Source of the DNA: Alistipes sp.
GTDB lineage: Bacteria; Bacteroidota; Bacteroidia; Bacteroidales; Rikenellaceae
Direction: 5' to 3'
DNA: 48,811 nt
Assembly (NCBI GenBank): GCA_021204515.1
Contig: JAJPZH010000189.1
Location: forward strand, 1 to 48,811
Shown: one piece after another, positions 9,793 to 17,090 of the stretch
Numbering within the stretch: position 1 is the first letter of the stretch
Layout of the letters: the number at the start of each line of letters is the position of its first letter
Position numbers and translations under genes: made by a program
The notes under the pieces: generated by a model
The model's database searches: none
What the model saw: only the letters and a program-made list of their open reading frames with translations
What the model was told of the DNA's origin: nothing

Positions 9793-9818
9793 AGGTTGAG
9801 TTTTAAGGTCGGTACATG

Positions 9819-10547
9819 TTATTCGAAAGCCTGTATCAGTTGTTTGTAACCCGAGCGCAGGATGCCCAGATCGGAACCGGCAGCCAGAGCGGTAAAGCCG
9901 TACCCGCGAAGTTTGGGGATGTCGGTCGTGTCCCGGACAAGGATGCCGGCCTGTTTGCCGCAGGCGTGTGCAGCCGTTGCGACACATTGCAGCGCCTCGT
10001 CGAAATCGAGCGTCCGCTCAGCGGGACGCACGGAGAGATCGAGCCCCAAGTCGCGCGGCCCGACGAAGAGCATGTCTACCCCATCGACTGCGGCGATCCG
10101 TTCGGCCTCTAGGACCCCTTCGTAATCTTCGATTTGCGCCAGCAGCAGAGGTGCTTCCCAGCCACTCATTTCTTTCGGGACCCGAGCTCCGTAGCCGAAT
10201 GAGCGGGTCGAGGTCGAGAAACCGCGTTCCCCGTGGGGCGGATAGCGCATGGCGCTTACGATCCGTGCGGCTGTCGCGGCGTCCGACACATGGGGAACCA
10301 TGATGCCTGCGGCTCCGAAATCGAGGACCCGGCCGACGAGTGACGGGCGAAATTCGCCGATGCGGACGATGACTTTCACACCCGATGCGGCGGCAGCATG
10401 GAGGTTCGGCAGCAGATCGGCCTCGGTCATGCTGCCGTGTTCGAGATCGATCAGCAGCCAGTCGAATCCCATGCCGGCGACTGCTTCGGTAATGACGGGG
10501 GCACCGACCGAAATCCAAGTTCCCGTGCCCAAAGTTCTCGTATTCAT
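9819..10547 (-). CDS. HpcH/HpaI-family class II aldolase
   Basis: A 242-residue cytoplasmic enzyme from the ATG at 10547, which overlaps the kinase stop as ATGA. HpcH/HpaI aldolases use a divalent metal to cleave 4-hydroxy-2-oxo acids to pyruvate plus an aldehyde. Key residues are visible: LLIDLEHG with the catalytic His at 37, VIVRIGE with the substrate Arg at 62, LLAQIED with the metal Glu at 140, and FVGPRDL with the metal Asp at 166. MVPHVSDAATA and GERGFS are also characteristic. Relatives act on 2-keto-3-deoxy-L-rhamnonate, 2-keto-3-deoxyglucarate or homoprotocatechuate products. The overlap with the kinase gene suggests the kinase product feeds this enzyme. No NanA-type sialic-acid lyase is present, so a different keto-acid is implied. 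Confidence 0.88.
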   Translation of the reverse strand: MNTRTLGTGTWISVGAPVITEAVAGMGFDWLLIDLEHGSMTEADLLPNLHAAAASGVKVIVRIGEFRPSLVGRVLDFGAAGIMVPHVSDAATAARIVSAMRYPPHGERGFSTSTRSFGYGARVPKEMSGWEAPLLLAQIEDYEGVLEAERIAAVDGVDMLFVGPRDLGLDLSVRPAERTLDFDEALQCVATAAHACGKQAGILVRDTTDIPKLRGYGFTALAAGSDLGILRSGYKQLIQAFE

Positions 10548-11623
10548 AATCGTTCTATTTTGAAGTTTCCTTTCAGCCCTTCGCATGCGGCGTCGATGCG
10601 CATACGAGTCTGTATTGCGAGTTTGTCCCCGTCATCCGACAGGAAGAAATCGCCGTTTTTCTGAAAATAACCCGCTCCGACACGAATGACGGCCTTGAAG
10701 AGCATGTTGCGCAGCAGGTGAAGCCAGAAGCGGGCCTCGAAATTCTCCGGCAGCGGCCGCACACTGCGATAACCTTCGATAAGCGCCTGCATTTCGCTTC
10801 CGGAATGGAAGCAGGCCATCAGCGAAAGGTCGTCGGTAGGGTCGCCTGCGACGGCGTCGTCCCAGTCGATTACCGATTGGATTTCGTCGCGTGTTCCCAT
10901 GACGTTCCAAAGTGCCAGATCCTTGTGAACCAGACATCCCTGTCCGATGTCGAGCAGCCCCAGACGGCTGCCGATCAGTTCCACGATATCCTGCGACTGA
11001 CCGCGGGTCAGAAAATCGTGTGTGACCAGAAAATCGAGATGTTTTTTAAGGTTGAGCGTGTAATAATCCCGATAGGTAGCGTGCAGTCCGCGAAGTGTGC
11101 CGCTGCGGCGGAGTTTTTCGGCATCGAACGGACCGAAACCTGCGGGGGCGATTTCCTGCCAGCGTGCCACATAACTCCCGAGAGAACGCATGATTTCCGG
11201 GGTTGCGAGTTCGCCCTGTCGGTATATGCGGTTCAGGTCGCTGCTTTCGAGTTCCTCCATGATTTGATAGGCGAACGGTACCCTGCGGCGCGAGGAGTCG
11301 ACTGCATAAATATGCGGGGTGGGAACGCCTGTTGCACGGACCCGCTCAATCACCGACGCCTCGACCTCCATGTAGTCGTCGCCGTCGGGACCGTTCTCAA
11401 TCCGGATGAAGTAGGTTTTACCCGCGTGATCGGCCAAAAAAGTCAGATGGTTGCCCTGTCCTCCGGCCGGCCGCAACGCCGGCAACTCTCCGAAATAGCT
11501 GGTCAGCATCTCGCCGACCCGCTTTTCGATGTCGGCGCTATTGCCCCGGCCATTCCTGTCGATAGCGTAGAACGCCTGCGGACGGTCGCATTTCCAATAG
11601 TAGATATTCGTTCTATTTGCCAT
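10544..11623 (-). CDS. APH-fold phosphotransferase (aminoglycoside-phosphotransferase family small-molecule kinase)
   Basis: A 359-residue kinase of the aminoglycoside phosphotransferase / choline kinase superfamily. The catalytic loop is LVHKDLALWNVM (Asp235, Asn240), and the metal-binding segment is VIDWDDAVAGDPTDDL (Asp253). The hinge is YQIMEELES, and the N-lobe has TYFIRIENG, where Arg74 stands where a Lys is usual, plus Glu88. Genomic setting makes an antibiotic-resistance role unlikely: it overlaps the transporter gene by 11 bp upstream and the aldolase by 4 bp (ATGA) downstream. It is therefore probably a metabolic kinase acting on the imported sugar acid before aldol cleavage. Members of this superfamily include N-acetylhexosamine 1-kinase and homoserine/choline kinases. 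The substrate cannot be read from the sequence. Confidence 0.85.
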   Translation of the reverse strand: MANRTNIYYWKCDRPQAFYAIDRNGRGNSADIEKRVGEMLTSYFGELPALRPAGGQGNHLTFLADHAGKTYFIRIENGPDGDDYMEVEASVIERVRATGVPTPHIYAVDSSRRRVPFAYQIMEELESSDLNRIYRQGELATPEIMRSLGSYVARWQEIAPAGFGPFDAEKLRRSGTLRGLHATYRDYYTLNLKKHLDFLVTHDFLTRGQSQDIVELIGSRLGLLDIGQGCLVHKDLALWNVMGTRDEIQSVIDWDDAVAGDPTDDLSLMACFHSGSEMQALIEGYRSVRPLPENFEARFWLHLLRNMLFKAVIRVGAGYFQKNGDFFLSDDGDKLAIQTRMRIDAACEGLKGNFKIERL

Positions 11624-12590
11624 GTTCCGGAGTGTTTTGCGGATTCTCGCGCGTCGTAAAACGCCAGATGGTCGCCAATAAGCCGCCGATGACGGTCTGC
11701 ATGACCGAGCAGAACACCGCAGGTACGGCTACCAGCGGCATAAGTTGCGGGAAACTACCTTTGGCCAGAACGGCAGCCAGCCCGCCGTTCTGCATGCCCG
11801 TTTCGCAGGCGATGGCCTTGGCTATCCCCTGATCGTAGCGGAAGATGCGCCCCAACGCGTATCCCAGCGTGAATCCGAGCGTATGCAGCAGACTCGAAGC
11901 GAGAATCAGCAGTCCAGCATATTCGAGCATCGTCTCCCGGCCGCCGACGACTGCCGGAGCGATGATGCCTCCCGAAATGAACACGATGGCGATCGTCGAA
12001 ACAACCGGCCCGGTCTGGCCGAGCCCCGCAACGAAACGCGGGAAGCGGTAGTTGATAAAGACCCCCAATGCGACGGGAATCAATACGACCTGCACGACAT
12101 TCATGAACATTCCCCATGCGTCGACGGGAACGAACTGTCCGGCAAGCAGTTTACACAGCACGGGGGTCATGACGATTCCCAGCAGTGTGGAGACGGCCGT
12201 ACTGATGACCGACAGCGCGACGTTGGCCCGGCCGATGTAAGCAATCATGTTCGAGGCAGTTCCGCCCGGGCAGCAGGCTACAAGGATAAGGCCTACGGCA
12301 AACTCCGTGGGGAGTCCCAGCAGATGCGCAATCAGCCATCCCGAAAGGGGCATGACCGTATACTGTGAAATGGCAGCCAGCACCACAGTACGCGGCATGC
12401 GGAACAAAGCACGGAAGTCTTCGACTTTGAGCGTAAGCCCCATTCCGAGCATTACCAAAGCCAAAGCCCATGTCATCATATTCCCGTGCGTGAACCAAAG
12501 GAAAGCTTCGGGGAAGAAGTAACCGATGACGAAACTCAGGACAATCCAGACGGCATAGAGGTTGATGAACCATTCAGCGATTTTTTTCAT
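11613..12590 (-). CDS. Bile acid:Na+ symporter (BASS)-family transporter
   Basis: A 325-residue inner-membrane protein with about nine to ten hydrophobic segments. Two family signatures are clear: ACCPGGTASNM in the crossover region and ACETGMQNGGLA in the second repeat. The BASS fold exchanges Na+ with organic anions. Named substrates include bile acids, pantothenate, pyruvate and other carboxylates, so the family name does not imply bile salts here. The 11-bp overlap with the kinase gene and its place between the propeller and kinase genes suggest it imports an acidic monosaccharide from the periplasm for the kinase and aldolase. Neighbouring bile-type genes at 15.6-17.8 kb lie outside this operon. 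Confidence 0.9.
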   Translation of the reverse strand: MKKIAEWFINLYAVWIVLSFVIGYFFPEAFLWFTHGNMMTWALALVMLGMGLTLKVEDFRALFRMPRTVVLAAISQYTVMPLSGWLIAHLLGLPTEFAVGLILVACCPGGTASNMIAYIGRANVALSVISTAVSTLLGIVMTPVLCKLLAGQFVPVDAWGMFMNVVQVVLIPVALGVFINYRFPRFVAGLGQTGPVVSTIAIVFISGGIIAPAVVGGRETMLEYAGLLILASSLLHTLGFTLGYALGRIFRYDQGIAKAIACETGMQNGGLAAVLAKGSFPQLMPLVAVPAVFCSVMQTVIGGLLATIWRFTTRENPQNTPEHGK

Positions 12591-12610
12591 TAGGATATGT
12601 TTTAGGTTGT

Positions 12611-13909
12611 TTAGCGGGTTTTGCTGCGGTGGGTTTTAATTCTTCCGGGCGTACTGATGATTTTGCGGAGAACACCGCGTGGAGAGACGATCTCCCCGCG
12701 CAGCACGTCGTCGGGCGTAAAGCGCGCCAGCAGGATTTCACCGTCCTTGGAACGGTTACGGTCATAGGAGATGTAGATATAGCCGTCGGAAGACTCGAAC
12801 CCATCGGGATAAGAGATGCCCTGACGTTCGTCGAGCAACAATCCGCCCTGCCATGTGATACCGTCATCTTCGGAGATAAAGGCCCGGAGGTGCGAACGCT
12901 TGGGGGTCTGCTCGTCGGTCATGCCATGGCGTACGAGCAGCAGACGCCCGTCGGCGAGACGGCGGATGAAATGACGCGAGTTGACATGGGGCTGCCACTC
13001 TTCAGGTGCGCTCCACGTACGCCCTTTGTCGTAAGAGAGCGAACGGTAAATCCAGCCGGCCTTCGAACGGACGGTCATAGCAAGGGAACCGTCACGGCGT
13101 TCGATGACCATATTCTCGTCGTGCCGCTGTCCGGGAACGGCGATCCCCGCATGCAACCGCCATGAGCGGCCCTTGTCCGAAGAGATGAAGACATTGGCCC
13201 GGCGCAGCGAATCGTATTCATGCCATGCATCGTGATAAACGTTCTGTTTACGACCGTCGTCCAGCAAAATATCGATCACGCCGCGCTCCCAGAGCGACTG
13301 CGGCAATATCCATTCGCCGTTCGAAAGCACGGTCGGTTTGTTCAGCGTAAAACCGATGCCGATATACTGCGGCTCGCTCCACCGAGGTTTCCGCCCGTCA
13401 GGATTCCGGCAGACCGTAGCCCATGTTCCTCCCCTTCCGTCGTAATAGGTCATGGCCACGTCATAGAAGAGCCACAGCCGTCCGTCGGGGTCGCACCACA
13501 AGTTGCCCACGATTGTCCGCCGTTTTTCGGGAAGCGTCGCATCGTGCGGATCGATGACAGCTTTCGTGTCGCTCCACGTTTCACCCCGGTCATCGCTCCA
13601 AGCCAGCAGGAAATAGGCGTCGGCATCATCTCCGCCGGCGACCCAGCAACACCAGATCCGACCGCTGGGGGTTTGCTCGATACCGATCGTCATGCCGTAG
13701 TCGAGGTTGGCGAGTCTGTACTTTTCAGCGGGACGTGTATCGACCCGAACCGGTTCCATTGCGGGATCGGGACGTTCGGATGTGCCGACGACAGGGTCTC
13801 GCGACGGCGGAAGCATGCAGGACGAACACTCTTCCGCTGCAGGCGCACAGATTGGGCCGGCCAGTACGAAAACAGTAGACAAAAGCCATAGACAAGGATA
13901 AGGTTTCAT
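12611..13909 (-). CDS. Secreted Asp-box (BNR) beta-propeller, sialidase-like fold glycosidase or lyase
   Basis: A 432-residue protein with a signal peptide (MKPYPCLWLLSTVFVLAGPI). Four Asp-box repeats of the S-x-D-x-G-x-T/S-W type are visible: SDDRGETW (about residue 105), SSDKGRSW (243), SYDKGRTW (292) and SEDDGITW (346). They indicate a six-bladed BNR propeller, as in PF13088-type 'sialidase family' proteins. The canonical N-terminal F/Y-R-I-P motif of true GH33 sialidases is absent; the equivalent region reads YRLANLDYGMTIGIEQTPSG. True sialidase activity is therefore doubtful. GH33 relatives active on other ulosonic acids and non-sialidase propellers such as GH145 are alternatives. It is the first gene of the operon, 20 bp before the transporter, with a palindromic operator in its leader. 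Confidence 0.83.
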   Translation of the reverse strand: MKPYPCLWLLSTVFVLAGPICAPAAEECSSCMLPPSRDPVVGTSERPDPAMEPVRVDTRPAEKYRLANLDYGMTIGIEQTPSGRIWCCWVAGGDDADAYFLLAWSDDRGETWSDTKAVIDPHDATLPEKRRTIVGNLWCDPDGRLWLFYDVAMTYYDGRGGTWATVCRNPDGRKPRWSEPQYIGIGFTLNKPTVLSNGEWILPQSLWERGVIDILLDDGRKQNVYHDAWHEYDSLRRANVFISSDKGRSWRLHAGIAVPGQRHDENMVIERRDGSLAMTVRSKAGWIYRSLSYDKGRTWSAPEEWQPHVNSRHFIRRLADGRLLLVRHGMTDEQTPKRSHLRAFISEDDGITWQGGLLLDERQGISYPDGFESSDGYIYISYDRNRSKDGEILLARFTPDDVLRGEIVSPRGVLRKIISTPGRIKTHRSKTR

Positions 13910-13930
13910 AGATTCGGGTTTGTTATTTAT

Positions 13931-13950
13931 TCACGCAATCGGTTGCGTAA
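13931..13950. promoter_or_regulatory. Operator-like palindrome before the catabolic operon (LacI-type site O1)
   Basis: TCACGCAATCGGTTGCGTAA is an imperfect 20-bp palindrome centred on CG, with arms ACGCAA/TTGCGT. It lies 22-41 bp upstream of the propeller ATG. It shares 16 consecutive positions with only one difference with the site in front of the regulator gene (15,048-15,067). The central CG and A/T-flanked arms are typical of LacI/PurR-family operators. Binding by the adjacent LacI-type protein is inferred. Confidence 0.7.
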
Positions 13951-13987
13951 ATTGTAAAATAAAAAAAGTCTGCTATTGGGTTCCCAA

Positions 13988-15037
13988 CTAAACCGGAGTT
14001 GTTTCCGGTACATATTTTCTTTTCATCGATGATTCCCGCACGATTAACTGCGGTTTGTAGACAATATTCCGGTGCGGCATGCCGTCGATCGCTTCCAGCA
14101 TCATCTGGGCAGCCGTTTCGCCGATCTTACCGCTGAACTGTTCGATGGAACTGAGCGGCGGGTTGAGCAGCGTGTCCCAAGGTTCGTTGACGAATCCTAC
14201 GACTGCAATATCCTGCGGAATACGCACTCCGGCCGCAATGAACTCTTCCATGGCGGCTTTTGCCGCAAAATCTCCCGAAAAAAGGATGCCATCGGGCAAC
14301 TCTTTGTGCATCAACAGTTTTTTTGCATACTTACGTCCCTCGTCCTCGGTTGTAATCGCCGTATGAATTGCATGGGGAGCTATCTCCAGACCATGCTTCT
14401 CCATCGCTCTGCGAAACCCTGCATCACGATCGCTCCATACCGATACATTCTGCGGTCCGCGGAAATGATAGATGCGTCGGCAACCCTGCTCGATCAGGTG
14501 TTCCGTCGCACGATAGGCACCGTCGAAGTCGTCCTGCACCACGCAGCTCGTATTGTCGATGGGCATTTTACGGTCGAACATCACCAGCGGAATATTGTTG
14601 TCAACCAGCATCTTGTAATGAGAATAGTCGGTCGTTTCAGCCGCTACGGCCGCAATGACTCCGATCACCTTTCCCTGACTGAGCGATGAGATGATTTTCC
14701 GTTCCCGCTCGTACAGATTGCCAGTACTGGCGATAATCAAATCGTACCCGGCCTTATAGAGTTCGCGCTCGACGCCTGCAATGGCTTCGACGAAATAGGT
14801 ACGGTTAATCTGGGGAACGACGATACCGATGGTTTTCATTTTGCCGGTTTTGAGCGCGACTGCAATATGATTCGGCTTGAAATTCAGCTCTTTAGCCAAT
14901 GTCTGCACGGCTTCTTTCATCTCTTTCCCGATCGACGGATGGTCATGCAGCGCACGCGAGACGGTCGAAGCGGAGACATTGAGCCGCTTGGCCAGATCAT
15001 AGATCGAAATTTTCTTCGTATTTCCGCGGGGGTCCAT
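13988..15037 (-). CDS. LacI-family transcriptional regulator of the adjacent operon
   Basis: A 349-residue regulator. The ATG at 15037 is chosen; a TTG at 15055 in the same frame lies inside the operator palindrome and is less likely. The N-terminal helix-turn-helix is canonical (ISIYDLAKRLNVSASTVSRA then LHDHPSIG). A hinge helix follows (PNHIAVALKTGKMKTIGIVV), then a periplasmic-binding-protein-like effector domain (IGVIAAVAAETTDY, DGAYRATEHLIEQGCRRIYH, GILFSGDFAAKAAMEEF). It lies 78 bp upstream of the Asp-box protein gene on the same strand. Near-identical palindromes sit before both genes, so it probably represses the operon and itself until a catabolic intermediate binds. Confidence 0.93.
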   Translation of the reverse strand: MDPRGNTKKISIYDLAKRLNVSASTVSRALHDHPSIGKEMKEAVQTLAKELNFKPNHIAVALKTGKMKTIGIVVPQINRTYFVEAIAGVERELYKAGYDLIIASTGNLYERERKIISSLSQGKVIGVIAAVAAETTDYSHYKMLVDNNIPLVMFDRKMPIDNTSCVVQDDFDGAYRATEHLIEQGCRRIYHFRGPQNVSVWSDRDAGFRRAMEKHGLEIAPHAIHTAITTEDEGRKYAKKLLMHKELPDGILFSGDFAAKAAMEEFIAAGVRIPQDIAVVGFVNEPWDTLLNPPLSSIEQFSGKIGETAAQMMLEAIDGMPHRNIVYKPQLIVRESSMKRKYVPETTPV

Positions 15038-15047
15038 GATTTTGCAG

Positions 15048-15067
15048 TTACGCAATCGGTTTCGTAA
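15048..15067. promoter_or_regulatory. Operator-like palindrome before the LacI-family gene (site O2)
   Basis: TTACGCAATCGGTTTCGTAA is a 20-bp palindrome (8 of 10 arm positions match) centred on CG. It begins 10 bp upstream of the regulator ATG. The core ACGCAATCGGTT is identical to that at 13,933-13,944. A weak -7-like box (TACCTTCG on the minus strand, 15,070-15,077) with TTTG 19 bp further upstream lies next to it, so binding here would block the regulator's own promoter. Autoregulation is inferred. Confidence 0.68.
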
Positions 15068-15647
15068 AGCGAAGGTATAAAAGATTTTTTCAATTCCAAA
15101 ATTTTCTACAAAAAAATTTTGGACCCGAGCACCGCATATTTAGTGTATCTTTAAGTTGCTAGGAAGAGAAAACAAAAGGATATACAATCCTATATTCGCG
15201 TCCAAAAACACGTTCAACCGGGCGACCTTTCAGATCAAATCACGGTACGAGGTGCATATTCAGCAGAATGGTTTGGGCATAAATGCCAGCCCATACATGA
15301 TGAAAACTATACTTACTCGGGGGGGGGCGTTTGAGTACCTGACCATTTTCTCTACTCACGAGCCGCATTGACTTCAGTTACATATTTCCACCTCATCAAA
15401 ACTGCCCAGAATATAAAGTGCTCCCGGAAAAACAAATTCCCGGCAGAATGGCAGGAAATCTTTCTGCCCGATGAGCAAACCGGTGAATTGAAAGTATGGT
15501 ATGGGCAGTAGACGGAACACATCTTACCAGAGATTACCCGCGCTTTGTGAGTTGAAATCCGCAGTTTCACTTCGGCACGGCAGCATATCCCGCCGCAATC
15601 GGCAGGAGGGGATGAAAAGCGACCGATCACTCTTCGGGGAAATTTCC
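15068..15647. other. Intergenic region with no convincing gene; rightward promoter-like box and a 9-G tract
   Basis: About 580 bp separate the regulator from the hydrolase gene. AT-rich DNA at 15,080-15,160 contains TATCTTTA at 15,146-15,153, resembling a rightward Bacteroidetes -7 box. A run of nine G lies at 15,319-15,327 within a 24-codon ATG-initiated frame (MMKTILTRGGAFEYLT). Short frames on both strands show no recognisable family and atypical codon use, so I assign no gene. The stretch could hold a decayed gene or a small RNA. Confidence 0.5.
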
Positions 15648-16727
15648 TCACCGAACCTTTATCCGGACAATAGGCTGTTGCCGCACCTCGTCGAGCGGCA
15701 GGGCGCGGTATTTTACCTTCGCAAAATCAATCGACTGCAAATCGAAACAGCGGATCGCACTGTCGTGCATCGTGCGGTAGTAGATGCGCCGATTCGTGAT
15801 GTCGGTGGCCGAAGTCCATTGCGTCGCGCTCGGGATGTCGGCCGGAACCTTGCCTGCGGCGAACTCGACGCCGACCGGTATGTCGAAATTATTGAGTATC
15901 TGGAAACTTTGCAGCACGGTGGCTTCGGCTTCGGCCTGCTGCGGAGCCGTCGTCTGGTAGAATGCCGCACGGACGAACCGCGAAGGAGGCGTCACGTCGC
16001 CCGGAATACCGAGCATCCCGCTTCCGGCCCCGAAAGCCGCCAGTCCGACGCCGCCCATGTCGTGATCCGGAGCCGAACCCGCATAGAGATTGACGTAGTT
16101 GTTCAGGTTGGTGAGCTGCCAGTCGAACCCCGGCGAGTTGGTCAGCACGCCCAGTTTATTTTCATAGAAAACCGGCTTCCCGCCGATGAACTCCAGCACG
16201 ACCTGACGCCCCGAACGATCGGCGAAGCGCCAGTGAACCGTCGAAGCCCGCGGGTCGATATTGATCACGCGGATGCGGCCGATCAGCTCCTCCACCTCCC
16301 CGACATCGCGGCAGGTGCCCAGCACCAGCGGCACGAGCTGCAGGTCGGCGACGCTCGATCCCTTCAGCGCCGGATCGTAGTCTTCGTATCGGCCGTAATT
16401 GGGAAAATAGAACAGTCCGGCCGAAAGCCCGGCCTCGTTCAATCCCTCGGCCACAAACTCCTGCTGCTCGACCGCCAAGCCGACATAGCCATACTGCGCC
16501 GTGAAGACCATGCCGTCGGTCCCGCCCGGAACGAGCGACTGCTGGCGATAACCGCGGGGAACGACCACATACTGGCTGCGAAGGTCGCTGCCGCCCCATT
16601 CGATCGTGCGCGCCACGACGCAGGCGCCGTCGCCGGACGTCAGCGTGATGCCCGTGCAGGCGGTTACGGATTCGGCCCCGAATCCGACGGCGGATAAAGC
16701 CGTCAGGAGAATCAAACTCTTTTTCAT
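15648..16727 (-). CDS. Choloylglycine hydrolase / penicillin V acylase family protein (linear amide C-N hydrolase)
   Basis: A 359-residue Ntn-hydrolase with a signal peptide ending just before Cys24 (VTACTGITL); cleavage there would expose the nucleophilic N-terminal Cys. Arg40 lies 16 residues after it, in ARTIEWGG, the same spacing as Cys2-Arg18 in bile salt hydrolases. LTNSPGFDWQ supplies the catalytic Asn, and TPPSRFVRAAF the conserved Arg near the C-terminus. The position usually held by Asp (R-x-M-D) is Glu43 here. The family cleaves amide bonds in conjugated bile salts, penicillin V or acyl-homoserine lactones. Export to the periplasm fits Gram-negative members. The hydroxysteroid-dehydrogenase-like gene lies 363 bp upstream, so a bile-salt role is attractive but unproven. 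Confidence 0.88.
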   Translation of the reverse strand: MKKSLILLTALSAVGFGAESVTACTGITLTSGDGACVVARTIEWGGSDLRSQYVVVPRGYRQQSLVPGGTDGMVFTAQYGYVGLAVEQQEFVAEGLNEAGLSAGLFYFPNYGRYEDYDPALKGSSVADLQLVPLVLGTCRDVGEVEELIGRIRVINIDPRASTVHWRFADRSGRQVVLEFIGGKPVFYENKLGVLTNSPGFDWQLTNLNNYVNLYAGSAPDHDMGGVGLAAFGAGSGMLGIPGDVTPPSRFVRAAFYQTTAPQQAEAEATVLQSFQILNNFDIPVGVEFAAGKVPADIPSATQWTSATDITNRRIYYRTMHDSAIRCFDLQSIDFAKVKYRALPLDEVRQQPIVRIKVR

Positions 16728-16809
16728 AATCGTACCGTGTTTGAGAGCAAAGAAAGCAAAAAATCCGACGCACTCCTATATCGACCCGCAAAAATGCCCC
16801 ATCGGCCTA

Positions 16810-16836
16810 CAAAATTACCTACTATAAGTATCACAA
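16810..16836 (-). promoter_or_regulatory. Possible promoter for the choloylglycine-hydrolase-family gene
   Basis: On the minus strand TAATTTTG (16,810-16,817) fits the Bacteroidetes -7 consensus TAnnTTTG. It is 83 bp upstream of the ATG. A TTG lies at 16,834-16,836, but the 16-bp spacing is shorter than the usual 19-21 bp, so this is a weak call. Confidence 0.35.
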
Positions 16837-16870
16837 TGTCGAAACGTATGTAAAATAATAATTCCAGTTG

Positions 16871-16918
16871 AAAAAGAGAACGAGTAGCAAGATACAGGTT
16901 GCCACCCGTTCTCTTTTT
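16871..16918 (-). terminator. Rho-independent terminator after the SDR gene
   Basis: AAAAAGAGAACG (16,871-16,882) pairs with CGTTCTCTTTTT (16,907-16,918), with an inner GCAA/TTGC pairing. Read on the minus strand the hairpin ends in a T run. It follows the SDR stop by about 170 bp and would separate that transcript from the hydrolase gene. The hairpin is symmetrical enough to act in both directions. Confidence 0.75.
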
Positions 16919-17090
16919 ATACGGCAGCTTGCAGTGTAAATTTGTATTTAGTTACCAAAAATTACCCGGCAAATGCCCTGAATGAGCGTTTTGCTACGCC
17001 GCAGGCCCTATCCGGAAGTTTCACCATAAAAACCAAACGGACGGAGGCTCCGGATAAGCAAGGCCTCCGGAATAAGAAAGACATGTAGCT

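Noticed and set aside
10544..11623. Aminoglycoside resistance gene
   Set aside because: Only the fold matches. The gene overlaps a transporter and an aldolase in a catabolic operon, which points to a metabolic kinase.
13976..13987. TTGGG-TT-CCCAA inverted repeat after the LacI gene as a terminator
   Set aside because: The 2-base loop is too small for a stable hairpin, and the following T run is 8 bases away.
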